From: CAVXJN01 sp963773585
GTDB lineage: Bacteria > Pseudomonadota > Gammaproteobacteria > JASBUN01
Reading direction: 5' to 3'
Assembly: GCA_963773585.1 (NCBI GenBank)
Contig: CAVZBR010000001.1
Span: 558,001 to 622,000 of the forward strand
Length of the DNA stretch: 64,000 nt
In this document: piece by piece, positions 8,467 to 17,345 of the stretch
Layout: every line of letters starts with the position of its first letter
Position numbering within the stretch: the stretch's first letter is position 1
Translations under genes and position numbers: made by a program
The notes under the pieces: model-generated
Told to the model about the DNA's origin: nothing
Database searches by the model: none
The model's input: the letters and a program-made list of their open reading frames with translations, nothing else

Positions 8467-11016
8467 TCAATCGACCGCGTGGGGGCGGATTGGGCAGACC
8501 TTGCGGGATGTGCCGCGATAGTGGGCTGCCAACCAATCCCGCACGGCATCCTCGGCCATCGGTCGGCTCATATGATACCCCTGGGCCTCGTCGCAGCGCA
8601 GTATCTGCAACAAGTCCCAGGTTTCCCGGTCTTCGACGCCTTCGGCAACCACGCGCAAACCAAGGTTATGGGCTAGATCGATGGTGGAACGAACGATCAC
8701 CGCATCGTTGTCGTCTTGGCACATGTGGCTGACGAAGGACTTATCGATTTTGAGTTTGTCCACCGGCAGTTGCTTGAGATATGCCAGGGAAGAGAAGCCG
8801 GTGCCGAAATCATCAATGGCGATGGCGATGCCCTTGGCGTCGATTTCATTCAATATCCGCAGGCCGTTTTCCGGATCCGCCATCATCGCACTTTCGGTCA
8901 GCTCCAGAGTCAGGAACTGCGCCGGCAAATCATGGCGTTCGAGGTAGATCGACAGGTGCTCCAACAAGCGGGCGTCCTGAAGATTGTGGGCGGACAAATT
9001 CACCGCCATACCCAGATCCGGGTATTCGTGACGCCATGCCGCGCAGGTTTTGATGGCGTGCTCCAAGACCCAGCGCGTCAGCGGTTGTATCAGCCCGGTC
9101 TGTTCGGCAAGCGGAATGATTTCGTCGGGCGCGATCTTGCCGTACTTGGGATGGCGCCAGCGCAACAGCGCCTCGAAACCGGTGATCAGGGTGCTGCCAA
9201 TATCGAGCACTGGTTGGTAGTGCAGTTCCAGCGTCCCCTCGTCGATGGCCTCGCGCAAGTCCGTCATCAACGCCAAGCGACCGACACTGTGTTGATCCTG
9301 ACTCGGATCGTAGACGGTCTGGCGCAGCTTGTTGCGCTTTGCGACGTACATGGCCACGTCAGCGCGCTGGATCAAGGTTTGGGCGGCGGTCCCGTGCTGG
9401 GGGAAGACCGCGATGCCGAGGCTGGCGCCGACATAGAGATGATGGCCCTCGATCCGGAATACGTCTTCGAGTATGTCGAGCGTCTTGTTCGCGATCCACC
9501 GTGCCTGCTCGACGTCGGTACCGGTCAGCACCAGCGCGAATTCATCGCCCCCGAGACGCGCCACGGTGTCGCTCTCGCGAACAGTGTCCAGCAATCGTCG
9601 TGCCACTTCCTGCAGCAGGCGATCGCCGACCTGATGTCCCAGGGTATCGTTGATTTCCTTGAACCGGTCCAGATCCATTATCAGCAGCGCGAGGTTGCAG
9701 TATTCGCGCTGCGCTGTCGTGATTGCGTGTTGCAGACGATCGAGCAACAGTGTGCGGTTCGGCAGCAGGGTGAGTGAATCGTGCAGCGCCTGATGCTCCA
9801 GCGCCATCTGCCGGCTGTGCACCTGCTGGCGCATTTCGGTGAACGCTTCCACCAGATTGCGCGTTTCCTCGGAATTTGCCGCCGGCAGGGCGCGCGGTGC
9901 GCCGTGGCCGCTGGCTTCTGCTTTCAATGCTTCGGCAACGGTCGCGATCGGTTTGAGAATCCAGCGCTCCAGGGCAAAAAAGCCGACGGCGATGAACAGC
10001 AGGGCGATCATGGTCAATGACCAGAGCAGACGTGACTGGGCTTGCGCCACTTCGTTGAGTGCCTTGACGTCGGTCGCGGCCGACAGCTCGATGGCCGTGT
10101 CAAAGCTCAACAATATATTCCATGTCTTGTCGAGGAGCGGATCGATTTGCTCGTGGACGATATTGGCGTCGGCGCGCCAGGCATTGGTGTGATGAATCCT
10201 TTTCACCTCCGCGAACGCCTGTTTCCAGATCAGGGTCGCGGCGCGCATATCTTTCAACGATTGCGTTGTAACAAAGCCCAGCCGACCCGCAGCTTCCTCC
10301 CGGCTCAGTAACGTGAACTGGCGTTCGATTTCGTCCAGCTGCAGATCGATGTCATGTTCCTGGCTGGGCAGCGAGTCGGTGTCGAACGACCCCAGGCGGT
10401 TGGCCAGATACATGCGGAAGGTGGCGATCATTTGTGCCCACATGTGCCGGGTCTGGATCAGCGCGGTGTATATATCGCCCTGGTACGCGTCTTTGTTGCT
10501 GAGTACTTCATCCATTGCCAATGACGCGGCGGTGTAGAAGAGCCGGTTCTGTTCGAGCATGGGATCGCGGGCGAGCGCCAACGCTGGATATTGCCGGGTG
10601 GCATGCAGCCGGGTTTCGATCAATGCACCAGCAGCCTTGTCCAGCCGCCGCAGGGATTTGCTCAATTCCACCAACGCCGGGCTCTGTTCGTGCTCGAGTA
10701 CCCAGGCCGCCTGGCTGAGTGCAGCGGTATAGGTCAGGGCCTGGCCCAGATATTCGTGCGCGCGATTGCCGTGCGGGGTCAGCGAGGGCTCGAGCAGAAA
10801 ACTTTCCAGAGATTGTCTGGCGCGCCAGACCGAATCGCGGATGTAGCGGGTAAGCTGCAAAACCTGCTTGCGGGACTCGATGTTGGCGGAGGTTTGATTG
10901 CGGGCGCCGCTGACGTTTTCATTGGCCAGGAACGCGCCTGCCAATACCAGCAGGCTCAGCAACATCGCGACTGCTGCGTAGCGCGTACGCAGGCTATTGT
11001 GTATTCCCCAGCTCAA
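8467..11016 (-). CDS. Membrane GGDEF-EAL protein (c-di-GMP synthase/phosphodiesterase)
   Basis: The 849-residue protein has a TM segment at about 13-31, a long helical periplasmic region (about 35-325) and a second TM at 331-348. A HAMP-like linker, a GGDEF domain and an EAL domain follow. GGDEF is intact at 489-493 with an RxxD site (RESD) five residues ahead. The EAL domain shows EALLRW at 615-620 and DDFGTGFSSL later, so both activities may be retained. The periplasmic helical bundle resembles four-helix sensor domains, but its ligand is unknown. Which activity dominates cannot be read from sequence. Confidence 0.9.
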   Translation of the reverse strand: MSWGIHNSLRTRYAAVAMLLSLLVLAGAFLANENVSGARNQTSANIESRKQVLQLTRYIRDSVWRARQSLESFLLEPSLTPHGNRAHEYLGQALTYTAALSQAAWVLEHEQSPALVELSKSLRRLDKAAGALIETRLHATRQYPALALARDPMLEQNRLFYTAASLAMDEVLSNKDAYQGDIYTALIQTRHMWAQMIATFRMYLANRLGSFDTDSLPSQEHDIDLQLDEIERQFTLLSREEAAGRLGFVTTQSLKDMRAATLIWKQAFAEVKRIHHTNAWRADANIVHEQIDPLLDKTWNILLSFDTAIELSAATDVKALNEVAQAQSRLLWSLTMIALLFIAVGFFALERWILKPIATVAEALKAEASGHGAPRALPAANSEETRNLVEAFTEMRQQVHSRQMALEHQALHDSLTLLPNRTLLLDRLQHAITTAQREYCNLALLIMDLDRFKEINDTLGHQVGDRLLQEVARRLLDTVRESDTVARLGGDEFALVLTGTDVEQARWIANKTLDILEDVFRIEGHHLYVGASLGIAVFPQHGTAAQTLIQRADVAMYVAKRNKLRQTVYDPSQDQHSVGRLALMTDLREAIDEGTLELHYQPVLDIGSTLITGFEALLRWRHPKYGKIAPDEIIPLAEQTGLIQPLTRWVLEHAIKTCAAWRHEYPDLGMAVNLSAHNLQDARLLEHLSIYLERHDLPAQFLTLELTESAMMADPENGLRILNEIDAKGIAIAIDDFGTGFSSLAYLKQLPVDKLKIDKSFVSHMCQDDNDAVIVRSTIDLAHNLGLRVVAEGVEDRETWDLLQILRCDEAQGYHMSRPMAEDAVRDWLAAHYRGTSRKVCPIRPHAVD

Positions 11017-11201
11017 GTCGACCGGGCTCCCAGAAGTTTTTAGACCGAATCTCGAACCATATCGGCCCCAAATTCAATAACTAAAGAATAGCGCGTGGCA
11101 AAGCGCGGGAGGGGTGGCGACATAAAAGAGACAGGTGATTTGCAAGCGGGCGGAGGCTGGCGGGCGCCGGCCGCCGGGTCTCCGGCGGCGTCTCGGACGT
11201 A
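11017..11201. other. Intergenic spacer upstream of the GGDEF-EAL gene
   Basis: This is the non-repeat part of the 350-base gap between the GGDEF-EAL gene and fabB. It holds a strong GC-rich hairpin at 11170-11189 (arms GCCGCCGG and CCGGCGGC, loop GTCT) with no T-tract on either strand. The part close to the GGDEF-EAL start is AT-richer and probably contains its promoter, but I cannot pick convincing -35/-10 boxes. No open reading frame here looks real. Confidence 0.5.
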
Positions 11202-11370
11202 CTAGGAGCCTGTCCGAGTAATCTGCGCGTCGCGAGGGGCGTAGGGCTTCGAGGCCAAATTTTCGATCGTTCGAGGAACATCGTGGGCACTCTGTGACGA
11301 GCAGGATCGGAACTTTGGCCCGAACGAACACCGTCGCAGTAGCGTCATGATGAGTCGGACAGGCTCCTAG
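11202..11370 (-). mobile_element. 169-bp MITE-like element, copy 1
   Basis: The element is bounded by perfect 16-bp inverted repeats, CTAGGAGCCTGTCCGA at 11202-11217 and its complement at 11355-11370. Read on the minus strand it aligns end to end, at roughly 80% identity by eye, with the element at 52617-52783. It encodes no transposase. The CTAG at its right edge contains the TAG stop codon of fabB. The structure fits a non-autonomous transposable element with a CTAG or TA target, but no parent element is present in the window. Confidence 0.75.
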
Positions 11371-12584
11371 CGCTGGAAACGTTCGAGCACCAGGCAGGCG
11401 TTGGCACCGCCGAATCCGAAGCTGTTGGAGAGAATGCGCTGCATGCTGACGTCCTCCCGCAAACTCCGTACCACGGGTACGCCTTCAGCCTCCGCATCCA
11501 GATTATCGATATTGGCCGAGGCGCTGATGAACCCGTCGCGCATCATGAGCAGACTGTAGACAGCCTCCTGCACGCCGGCGGCGCCCAATGAGTGGCCGGA
11601 AAGGGATTTGGTCGACGAGATCGGCGGAATGGCGTCACCGAACACTTGCTTGATGGCCTCCAATTCGCGGCCATCGCCCACGGGCGTTCCGGTGCCATGG
11701 GCATTGATGTAATCGATGGGCCCGGAAACGCCTTCCAGCGCCATGCGCATACATCGCACCGCACCCTCGCCCGAGGGTTGCACCATGTCGTAGCCGTCGG
11801 ATGTCGCGCCGTAGCCGACGATTTCGGCGAGTATGTTGGCGCCCCTGGCCAGCGCATGTTCCAGTTCCTCGACCACCACCATGCCACCGCCGCCGGCGAT
11901 GACGAAGCCGTCCCGGTCACGGTCGTAAGGTCGGCAGGCGCGTTCCGGTTCGTCATTGTGATTGGAAGCCAAAGCCCCCATGGCGTCGAACAAGACGCTC
12001 ATGGTCCAATGCAGTTCTTCGCCACCACCGGCGAACACCAAATCTTGTTTGCCCAGCTGAATCTGCTCCATTGCGGTGCCGATGCAGTGCGCGCTGGTGG
12101 CGCAGGCGGAGGACAGGGAATAGCAGGTGCCTTTGATCCGATAAGCGGTTCCGACGCAGGCCGACGTGGTGCTGCCCATGGTGCGGGTCACCATGTACGG
12201 GCCGACCCGGCGTACGCCTTTGGCGCGCAAAGCATCCGTGGCCGCGAGCATGTTGGCCGTGGACGAACCGCCTGAGCCGGTGATCAGGCCAATGCGCGGG
12301 TCGGAAATTTGTGCGGCGTCGAGGCCGGCGTTGGCGAGTGCTTCTTCCATCGCCAGGTAGGTATAGGCCGCGGCGTCGCCCATGAATCGCAGCAGCTTGC
12401 GGTCGATACGCTCGGCGGGGTCGATGGGCGGCGCCCCTGCCACTTGGCTGCGGAATCCCAGTTCGCGATATTCGGGAATGAAGCGGATGCCCGAACGCCC
12501 TTCACGCAGAGAGTCGCGGATCTGCTCCAGGTTCGCGCCCAGACTTGAAACGGCGCCCATGCCGGTGATGACTACACGTTTCAT
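11367..12584 (-). CDS. fabB: Beta-ketoacyl-ACP synthase I
   Basis: The 405-residue protein is a FabB-type condensing enzyme that elongates unsaturated acyl-ACP in fatty acid synthesis. The nucleophilic cysteine is C161 in SSACATSAH. The two catalytic histidines are in NAHGTGTPVGD and KSLSGHSLGAAG. The C-terminal SNSFGFGGANACLVLE block is typical. It overlaps the stop of fabA by ATGA, the classic fabAB operon for anaerobic unsaturated fatty acid synthesis. The stop codon TAG lies inside the terminal inverted repeat of the element at 11202-11370, so the gene ends exactly where the element begins. Confidence 0.96.
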   Translation of the reverse strand: MKRVVITGMGAVSSLGANLEQIRDSLREGRSGIRFIPEYRELGFRSQVAGAPPIDPAERIDRKLLRFMGDAAAYTYLAMEEALANAGLDAAQISDPRIGLITGSGGSSTANMLAATDALRAKGVRRVGPYMVTRTMGSTTSACVGTAYRIKGTCYSLSSACATSAHCIGTAMEQIQLGKQDLVFAGGGEELHWTMSVLFDAMGALASNHNDEPERACRPYDRDRDGFVIAGGGGMVVVEELEHALARGANILAEIVGYGATSDGYDMVQPSGEGAVRCMRMALEGVSGPIDYINAHGTGTPVGDGRELEAIKQVFGDAIPPISSTKSLSGHSLGAAGVQEAVYSLLMMRDGFISASANIDNLDAEAEGVPVVRSLREDVSMQRILSNSFGFGGANACLVLERFQR

Positions 12585-13111
12585 GCTTGTGCATCCTCCA
12601 GCCCCCCGGTATCGGCGAATAGCCCCACCCGCAGATCCTTTGCCGTGTAGATCTCAACGCCGTCCACTGACAGGGACGCATCGGCAATGCCCATGATCAG
12701 TCGGCGCATGATCAGGCGTTTCAGATTGATGTGATACGTGATGAGGCGATTGTCCGGCGTCACTTGTCCCGTGAACCGCACATCGCCGCATCCCAATGCG
12801 CGACCGCGGCCCGGTGCGCCCATCCACCCCAGGAAGAATCCGACCAGTTGCCACAAGGCATCGAGACCCAGGCAACCGGGCATCACCGGGTCGCCCTCGA
12901 AGTGGCAGGCGAAGAACCAGAGATCCGGGTTGATATCCAGTTCGGCGATGATCTCGCCTTTGCCGAAGGCGCCGCCTTCCTCGCTGATATGGGTGATGCG
13001 GTCGAACATCAGCATCGGCGGTAACGGCAATTGTGCATTGCCCGGGCCGAAGAGCTGACCGTGGCCGCACTCGAGTAACTTTTCGTAGGAAAAACTGCTT
13101 TGTTTTGACAT
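12581..13111 (-). CDS. fabA: 3-hydroxydecanoyl-ACP dehydratase/isomerase
   Basis: The 176-residue protein is FabA, which dehydrates 3-hydroxydecanoyl-ACP and isomerises the product to the cis-3 form. The active-site pair is at the canonical positions: H70 in WFFACHFEGDPVMPG and D84 in CLGLDALWQL. I set the start at the ATG at 13111, preceded by an alternative TTG; no strong ribosome site is visible. A consensus TATAAT lies 33-38 bases upstream. It is translationally coupled to fabB. Confidence 0.96.
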   Translation of the reverse strand: MSKQSSFSYEKLLECGHGQLFGPGNAQLPLPPMLMFDRITHISEEGGAFGKGEIIAELDINPDLWFFACHFEGDPVMPGCLGLDALWQLVGFFLGWMGAPGRGRALGCGDVRFTGQVTPDNRLITYHINLKRLIMRRLIMGIADASLSVDGVEIYTAKDLRVGLFADTGGLEDAQA

Positions 13112-13143
13112 CAACTGAAGGGGTGTGGTTTGCGAGCTTGCCG

Positions 13144-13149
13144 ATTATA
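13144..13149 (-). promoter_or_regulatory. Candidate fabA -10 box
   Basis: On the minus strand the hexamer reads TATAAT, within CTATATAATCGG, and lies 33-38 bases before the fabA ATG. The -35 region at the right distance is poor, so the promoter may depend on an activator or have an extended structure. Confidence 0.5.
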
Positions 13150-13186
13150 TAGAGGAACCGGGCGCGGATACAGGCCCAACATTGAA

Positions 13187-13202
13187 ACCCTGTTGACAGG
13201 GT
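13187..13202. promoter_or_regulatory. 7-2-7 inverted repeat between fabA and the metallopeptidase gene
   Basis: ACCCTGTTGACAGGGT has perfect 7-base arms (ACCCTGT/ACAGGGT) around a two-base centre. It sits about 40 bases upstream of the candidate fabA -10 box and 17 bases before the metallopeptidase ATG. The embedded TTGACA could also be a -35 box for the plus-strand gene. It may be an operator for either or both divergent genes; I cannot match it to a known regulator. Confidence 0.35.
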
Positions 13203-13218
13203 CGGGGCAAGGACGACA

Positions 13219-13962
13219 ATGCGGAGCATGACCGGGCGCGACGCAAGTAAGCAATTGGTGGAGGAATTACCCCACTATTCGATCCGCAAGAGCAAGCGCG
13301 CCCGCTATCTTCAGCTCAAGGTTTCCCACCTTGCGGAAGTGGAATTGGTGGTTCCGGTCCACTGTGATCGATATGCCGCGGAAGCGTTCGTGCGCCAGCA
13401 TTCGGATTGGCTGAGGCAGACCTTGGCTCAGGTGCGCGCGCAACGGGCGCAAACACCGGAGCTGGACGCCGTTCTTCCGCAAATCGTCGAGTTGCCCGCC
13501 ATTGGTGAGAGCTGGCGGGTCGAGTACGGTGCCGCCGCACGGCGTTTCAGCGAACGTTTTCACGCGGGCAATCGCGTATTGATTCGCCAGCAGACCCAGG
13601 CGCAGATGCAAACCGCGCTTTGCGATTGGCTCAATTCACGCGCTCGGCGGCGGTTGCTGCCCTGGTTGCGGGAAATCAGCCTCGAGTTGCGCTTGCCATA
13701 CCGTAGCGCGTCGATTCGTGCGCAAAAAACCCGTTGGGGGAGTTGCTCTGCGCAGCGCAACATCAACTTGAACCGCAACCTGCTGTTCGTCGACCCGGCC
13801 GCGGCACGGTATCTGCTCGTGCACGAACTCTGCCACACGGTGTTTTTGAACCACTCGCGTCGCTACTGGGCGTTGGTGGAGCGCCACTGCCCCGAATATC
13901 GACTTTGCGAACAAACCTTGCGCGATGCCGCCCGCTGCATTCCCGCCTGGGCTTTTCCCTGA
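13219..13962 (+). CDS. YgjP-like (DUF45) zinc metallopeptidase
   Basis: The 247-residue protein carries the metal-binding and catalytic motif HELCH (in LLVHELCHTVFLNHS) and a downstream NHSRRYWALVERHCPEY block. This is the signature of YgjP/SprT-like M48-related metallopeptidases. The segment TRWGSCSAQRNINLNRNL is also conserved in this family. No signal peptide is seen, so it is likely cytoplasmic. The biological substrate is unknown. The ATG at 13219 has AGGA five bases upstream; an ATG at 13228 is an alternative. It precedes the CinA-like gene by 10 bases. Confidence 0.88.
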   Translation: MRSMTGRDASKQLVEELPHYSIRKSKRARYLQLKVSHLAEVELVVPVHCDRYAAEAFVRQHSDWLRQTLAQVRAQRAQTPELDAVLPQIVELPAIGESWRVEYGAAARRFSERFHAGNRVLIRQQTQAQMQTALCDWLNSRARRRLLPWLREISLELRLPYRSASIRAQKTRWGSCSAQRNINLNRNLLFVDPAAARYLLVHELCHTVFLNHSRRYWALVERHCPEYRLCEQTLRDAARCIPAWAFP

Positions 13963-13972
13963 CTGCCGCGCC

Positions 13973-14722
13973 ATGGGCTTCGGGTTGCTCATCATCGGTG
14001 ACGAACTGCTCAGCGGCAAACGTCAGGACCGCCACCTCGCCGCCAGTATCGGGTTGTTGGGCGCTCGGGGCTTGAGCCTGGACTGGGCACATATACATGG
14101 CGACGACGCCCAGCGTCTGGAAACCGAGTTGCTTGCGACCCTGGCGAGCGACGATGTGGTGTTCAGTTTCGGCGGCATCGGCGCCACGCCCGATGATCGT
14201 ACCCGCGAGTGCGTCGCGCGGGCCGCAGGTGTCGGTCTGGCGCGCCACCCGCAGGCGGTGGCGGAGATCGAAGCGCGGTTCGGTGCCCAGGCGTATCCGA
14301 ATCGTATCCGCATGGCGGAGTTTCCTGAAGGCAGTCGCATCATCCCCAACCCTCACAACCGCATTCCCGGCTTCAGCTGGGGTGAGCACCATTTTCTGCC
14401 GGGGTTCCCGCGCATGGCGTGGCCGATGATGGAATGGGTGCTGGAGCGCTATTACCGGGACCGGTTCGGCGCGGAACCGATCGTCGAGCGCGCGTTGCAG
14501 GTCTGGGATGTTCCGGAATCCGAACTGTTGCCGATATTGGAATCGGTCACCGCCCGGTTTCCAAAGGTGCGCCTGTCGAGTCTGCCCACCCTCGATGCCG
14601 CGCGAGCGCAGATCGAGCTCGGGGTGCGAGGTGATCGGACCGCAGTCCAGCAAGCCTGGCCGGCCCTGCAGGAAGCGCTGTCTGCGGCCGGTTATTCCTG
14701 GCAAGCGCTGCCGGCGGGGTAA
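13973..14722 (+). CDS. CinA/MoaB-type molybdopterin-binding-like protein
   Basis: The 249-residue protein begins with GFGLLIIGDELLSGKRQD and has a VVFSFGGIGATPDDRTRECV block. These correspond to the MoaB/CinA N-terminal (MoCF-biosynthesis) fold. It lacks the C-terminal nicotinamide-nucleotide amidase domain of full CinA. Proteins of this size are usually annotated as competence/damage-inducible protein A-like, without assay of function. Because the gene is not next to moa or moe genes, a direct role in cofactor synthesis is uncertain. The start at 13973 lies 10 bases after the metallopeptidase stop, suggesting co-transcription. Confidence 0.85.
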   Translation: MGFGLLIIGDELLSGKRQDRHLAASIGLLGARGLSLDWAHIHGDDAQRLETELLATLASDDVVFSFGGIGATPDDRTRECVARAAGVGLARHPQAVAEIEARFGAQAYPNRIRMAEFPEGSRIIPNPHNRIPGFSWGEHHFLPGFPRMAWPMMEWVLERYYRDRFGAEPIVERALQVWDVPESELLPILESVTARFPKVRLSSLPTLDAARAQIELGVRGDRTAVQQAWPALQEALSAAGYSWQALPAG

Positions 14723-14733
14723 GGATTTCGCAC

Positions 14734-15030
14734 TCAGGAAGCCAAGCCGACGGTTTCGACCCGGGCGCCGACCACGATGATGAAGCCCTGCTGGCGATCG
14801 TTGCCAATCTGGCTGTACTCGAAGCGGTAAGTTCGTCGCAGCGCCAAATGCCCGTAGCCGTCGCGCGCCACGCCGAGTCGTTGCAGCGCTACGGTATCGT
14901 CGAGAAATTGCAGTTCCTGGCGGCGGCAGGCTTCGGCGGCGGCTTGCGAGGCGTGCTCCCGTGCCCTCAAGCTGGAAAACCAATACCAGGCGATTGCGCC
15001 AGCTACGGCGACCAGCGCCAGTTCGGTCAT
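14734..15030 (-). CDS. DUF3301 membrane-anchored protein
   Basis: The 98-residue protein has an N-terminal TM helix (LALVAVAGAIAWYWF) followed by a short soluble domain with conserved ACRRQELQFLDDTVALQ and RRTYRFEYS blocks. This matches the DUF3301 family of small gammaproteobacterial proteins of unknown function. The start overlaps the stop of the upstream thioredoxin-HEAT gene by four bases, so the two are probably translated together. Confidence 0.8.
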   Translation of the reverse strand: MTELALVAVAGAIAWYWFSSLRAREHASQAAAEACRRQELQFLDDTVALQRLGVARDGYGHLALRRTYRFEYSQIGNDRQQGFIIVVGARVETVGLAS

Positions 15031-15671
15031 GGAGCTGCGGCCAAATCAGCAAGGCTTTCAGCGGCAATTTCGCGCACTTCCGACTCGGTATCATCAAGTC
15101 GCGCGCGCAAGTAGGGAATCGCTTCGCGGCTGCCCGATAGTGCCAGATAATGGCAGGCGTCGCTTCGTACCCGATGATCGGCGTGGCCGCTCAGTTGTCC
15201 GAACGCCGGTACCAGTTCCTGCAGCCGGGCGCTGCCGGCCATGGACTCGAACAGCGCGCCCAGGCCGATGCGCACATGCAGTTCCGTGTCGGGGTCGGCG
15301 ACCAGCGGCAACAAGGCCGACAGCCAGTGCGGGTGCCGCGCCAGGAGCGCTTCCAGCTCGGCCAGGGCGCCGGCTTTGAGGCGCCAACCGACATACTCAC
15401 GGATGCCTTCATCGGTGCCGGACAGCGCGGCCCAGCGGGTCAGTTCCTGGGGACTTTGCAATCCCTGCAGGACGAATTCGCCGATCCTTATCCACGGAAC
15501 CGAGCGTGCGCCGAGGGCCGTGGCACGTTCGGGGCGCGTTGCGATATTGACGACTTCCAGGCTGCCGAGACGACCGTCCTTCACCAAGCGCGCGAGGCCG
15601 TCCAACACCGTGGGGCAGTGGGGACAGTCCGGTGCGAGCAGCAGCAGCGCGTCGGGCGCAGCGGAATTCAT
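15027..15671 (-). CDS. Thioredoxin-fold / HEAT-repeat fusion protein
   Basis: The 214-residue protein starts with a thioredoxin-like domain (about 1-85) containing a CPHC redox pair (C16, C19) and a cis-proline-type SVPWIRIG segment. It continues with helical HEAT-like repeats (about 120-214), such as HADHRVRSDACHYLALSGS and DDTESEVREIAAESLADL. No signal peptide is visible, so it is probably cytoplasmic. The arrangement suggests a redox-active protein that docks on a partner through the repeats; that is inference. It is coupled to the DUF3301 gene by a four-base overlap. Confidence 0.8.
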   Translation of the reverse strand: MNSAAPDALLLLAPDCPHCPTVLDGLARLVKDGRLGSLEVVNIATRPERATALGARSVPWIRIGEFVLQGLQSPQELTRWAALSGTDEGIREYVGWRLKAGALAELEALLARHPHWLSALLPLVADPDTELHVRIGLGALFESMAGSARLQELVPAFGQLSGHADHRVRSDACHYLALSGSREAIPYLRARLDDTESEVREIAAESLADLAAAP

Positions 15672-15720
15672 GGCATCACCGTCGCGGCGTGTGTCGGATG
15701 CCCATTATGCCGCTCCCGGT

Positions 15721-17208
15721 TCAGGACGAACAGCTTACTTCGATTTCGTGCGCCCATTCCGGCGGCGGTCCGGCATAGTGTTCGTATCCAGGGTGCTCGT
15801 CGAACGGCGTCTGCAACAGGCTCAGCAGCGTTTCGGTTTCGCTGAAATCGCCGCGCTCTGCATGCTCGATCGCGATCTGTGCCATATAGTTGCGCAGCAC
15901 GAATTTCGGATTCGTGCGCAGCATGGCGGCGCGGCGCGCGCGATCATCGCTGTGCTCACGCAGCAGGCGCTGCCGATAGCGCTGTGCCCACGGTTCGAAA
16001 GCCGCCGGATCCTGGAACAGGTCCGCGACTGCGGTCGATTGCGCGGATGCCGAAGCTTCGAATTCGCACAAGCGGCGAAAGAACAGGGTGTAGTCGATGC
16101 GCTGCGCGGCCAGCATTTGCAGCAGATCCGCGATCAGAGCGCGATCGCCGTCTTGCTCGGTGCGCAAGCCGAGTTTGGCGCCCATGCGCTGCGCAAATTC
16201 CCGCAGCAACGCGGGTTCATAGTCCTGCAGCAGAGTTCGAGCCTGTTCGGCGGCCCCTTCGGGATCCGCGTCGTCCAACAGCGGCAACATTGCCTGCGCT
16301 AGACAGCTCAAATTGAACAGGCCGATGCCCGGCTGCTGGTCGAATGCGTAGCGACCCTGATGGTCGGAATGATTGCAGATATACCCGGGCTCGTAAGCGT
16401 CGAGAAAGCCGAACGGGCCATAGTCCAACGTGAAACCCAGAATGGCCATGTTGTCGCTGTTCATGACGCCGTGGGCAAATCCCACCGCTTGCCACCGGGC
16501 GATCAGGCGTGCGGTGCGCTCGATGATTTCCGAGAGCAGCGCGGCATATGGATCCCGCTCGTCGCGCAAGGCCGGAAAATGCAGGTCGATCACGTAGTCT
16601 GCCAGCAGTTGCAGATCGTCGAAGCGGTTCTGATAGTAAAAATATTCGAAGCTGCCGAAGCGCACGTGGCTGGGCGCCATGCGGACCAGCATGGCGCCTG
16701 TTTCGATGCGTTCACGATAGACTTCGTCGTCGCTGGCGATGACGCACAGTGCGCGGCTGCTGGGTATGTCGAGACTGTGCATGGCTTCGCTGCACAGATA
16801 TTCGCGAATGGTGGAACGGAGCACGGCGCGCCCGTCGCCGCTGCGCGAATAAAGGGTGGGCCCGGCGCCTTTGAGATGCAGGTCCCACCGCAGACCGTCT
16901 TCGCCAAGCACTTCGCCGAGGAGAATCGCGCGGCCGTCGCCGAGACGCGGGACATAATGGCCGAATTGGTGCCCGGAATAGCACATGGCTACCGGGTCCG
17001 ATCCGGACAGCGTCGCCGCGCCCGTCAGCGCGGCGACGAACGCCGGGTTCGTCGCTTCCGCAGGGTCGAGATCCAATAGGCGCGCCGCCTGTGGATTGAA
17101 GGCAGTAACTTGTGCGCGGGTGAACGGGGTCGGCGCCTGGCGGCTGTGGAACGGCTCCGGGAGGCGTGCATAGGAGTTGTCGAAGCGCAATTGTTGCAAT
17201 GATTTCAT
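15721..17208 (-). CDS. selO: Protein adenylyltransferase SelO (YdiU)
   Basis: The 495-residue pseudokinase-fold enzyme transfers AMP from ATP to Ser, Thr or Tyr residues of proteins. Conserved blocks include GDGRAILLGEVLG, HLKGAGPTLYSRSGDGRA, GVMNSDNMAILGFTLDYGPF and NPKFVLRNYMAQ. The C-terminus ends in SCSS, where vertebrate SelO carries selenocysteine and most bacterial homologues cysteine. I prefer the ATG at 17208 because GGTGG precedes it; ATGs at 17217 and 17244 would add 3 or 12 residues. It is divergent from the rhodanese gene. Confidence 0.94.
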   Translation of the reverse strand: MKSLQQLRFDNSYARLPEPFHSRQAPTPFTRAQVTAFNPQAARLLDLDPAEATNPAFVAALTGAATLSGSDPVAMCYSGHQFGHYVPRLGDGRAILLGEVLGEDGLRWDLHLKGAGPTLYSRSGDGRAVLRSTIREYLCSEAMHSLDIPSSRALCVIASDDEVYRERIETGAMLVRMAPSHVRFGSFEYFYYQNRFDDLQLLADYVIDLHFPALRDERDPYAALLSEIIERTARLIARWQAVGFAHGVMNSDNMAILGFTLDYGPFGFLDAYEPGYICNHSDHQGRYAFDQQPGIGLFNLSCLAQAMLPLLDDADPEGAAEQARTLLQDYEPALLREFAQRMGAKLGLRTEQDGDRALIADLLQMLAAQRIDYTLFFRRLCEFEASASAQSTAVADLFQDPAAFEPWAQRYRQRLLREHSDDRARRAAMLRTNPKFVLRNYMAQIAIEHAERGDFSETETLLSLLQTPFDEHPGYEHYAGPPPEWAHEIEVSCSS

Positions 17209-17345
17209 GTCCACCATGATCGGGCCGCGAACCCCGCGCATCAACCCGGATGTAGTGGGGATTCCCCGGATCGGCGTCCCGCCCGTTCATGGAGCGTGTT
17301 GATAGCGGTTATACTCGTGGTCATCGTTGACAGCTTTCGGGACGG

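Noticed and set aside
11074..11331. Small minus-strand frame across the 169-bp element
   Set aside because: It reads through the element's inverted repeats and is not conserved as a protein between the two copies, which have frame-changing differences.
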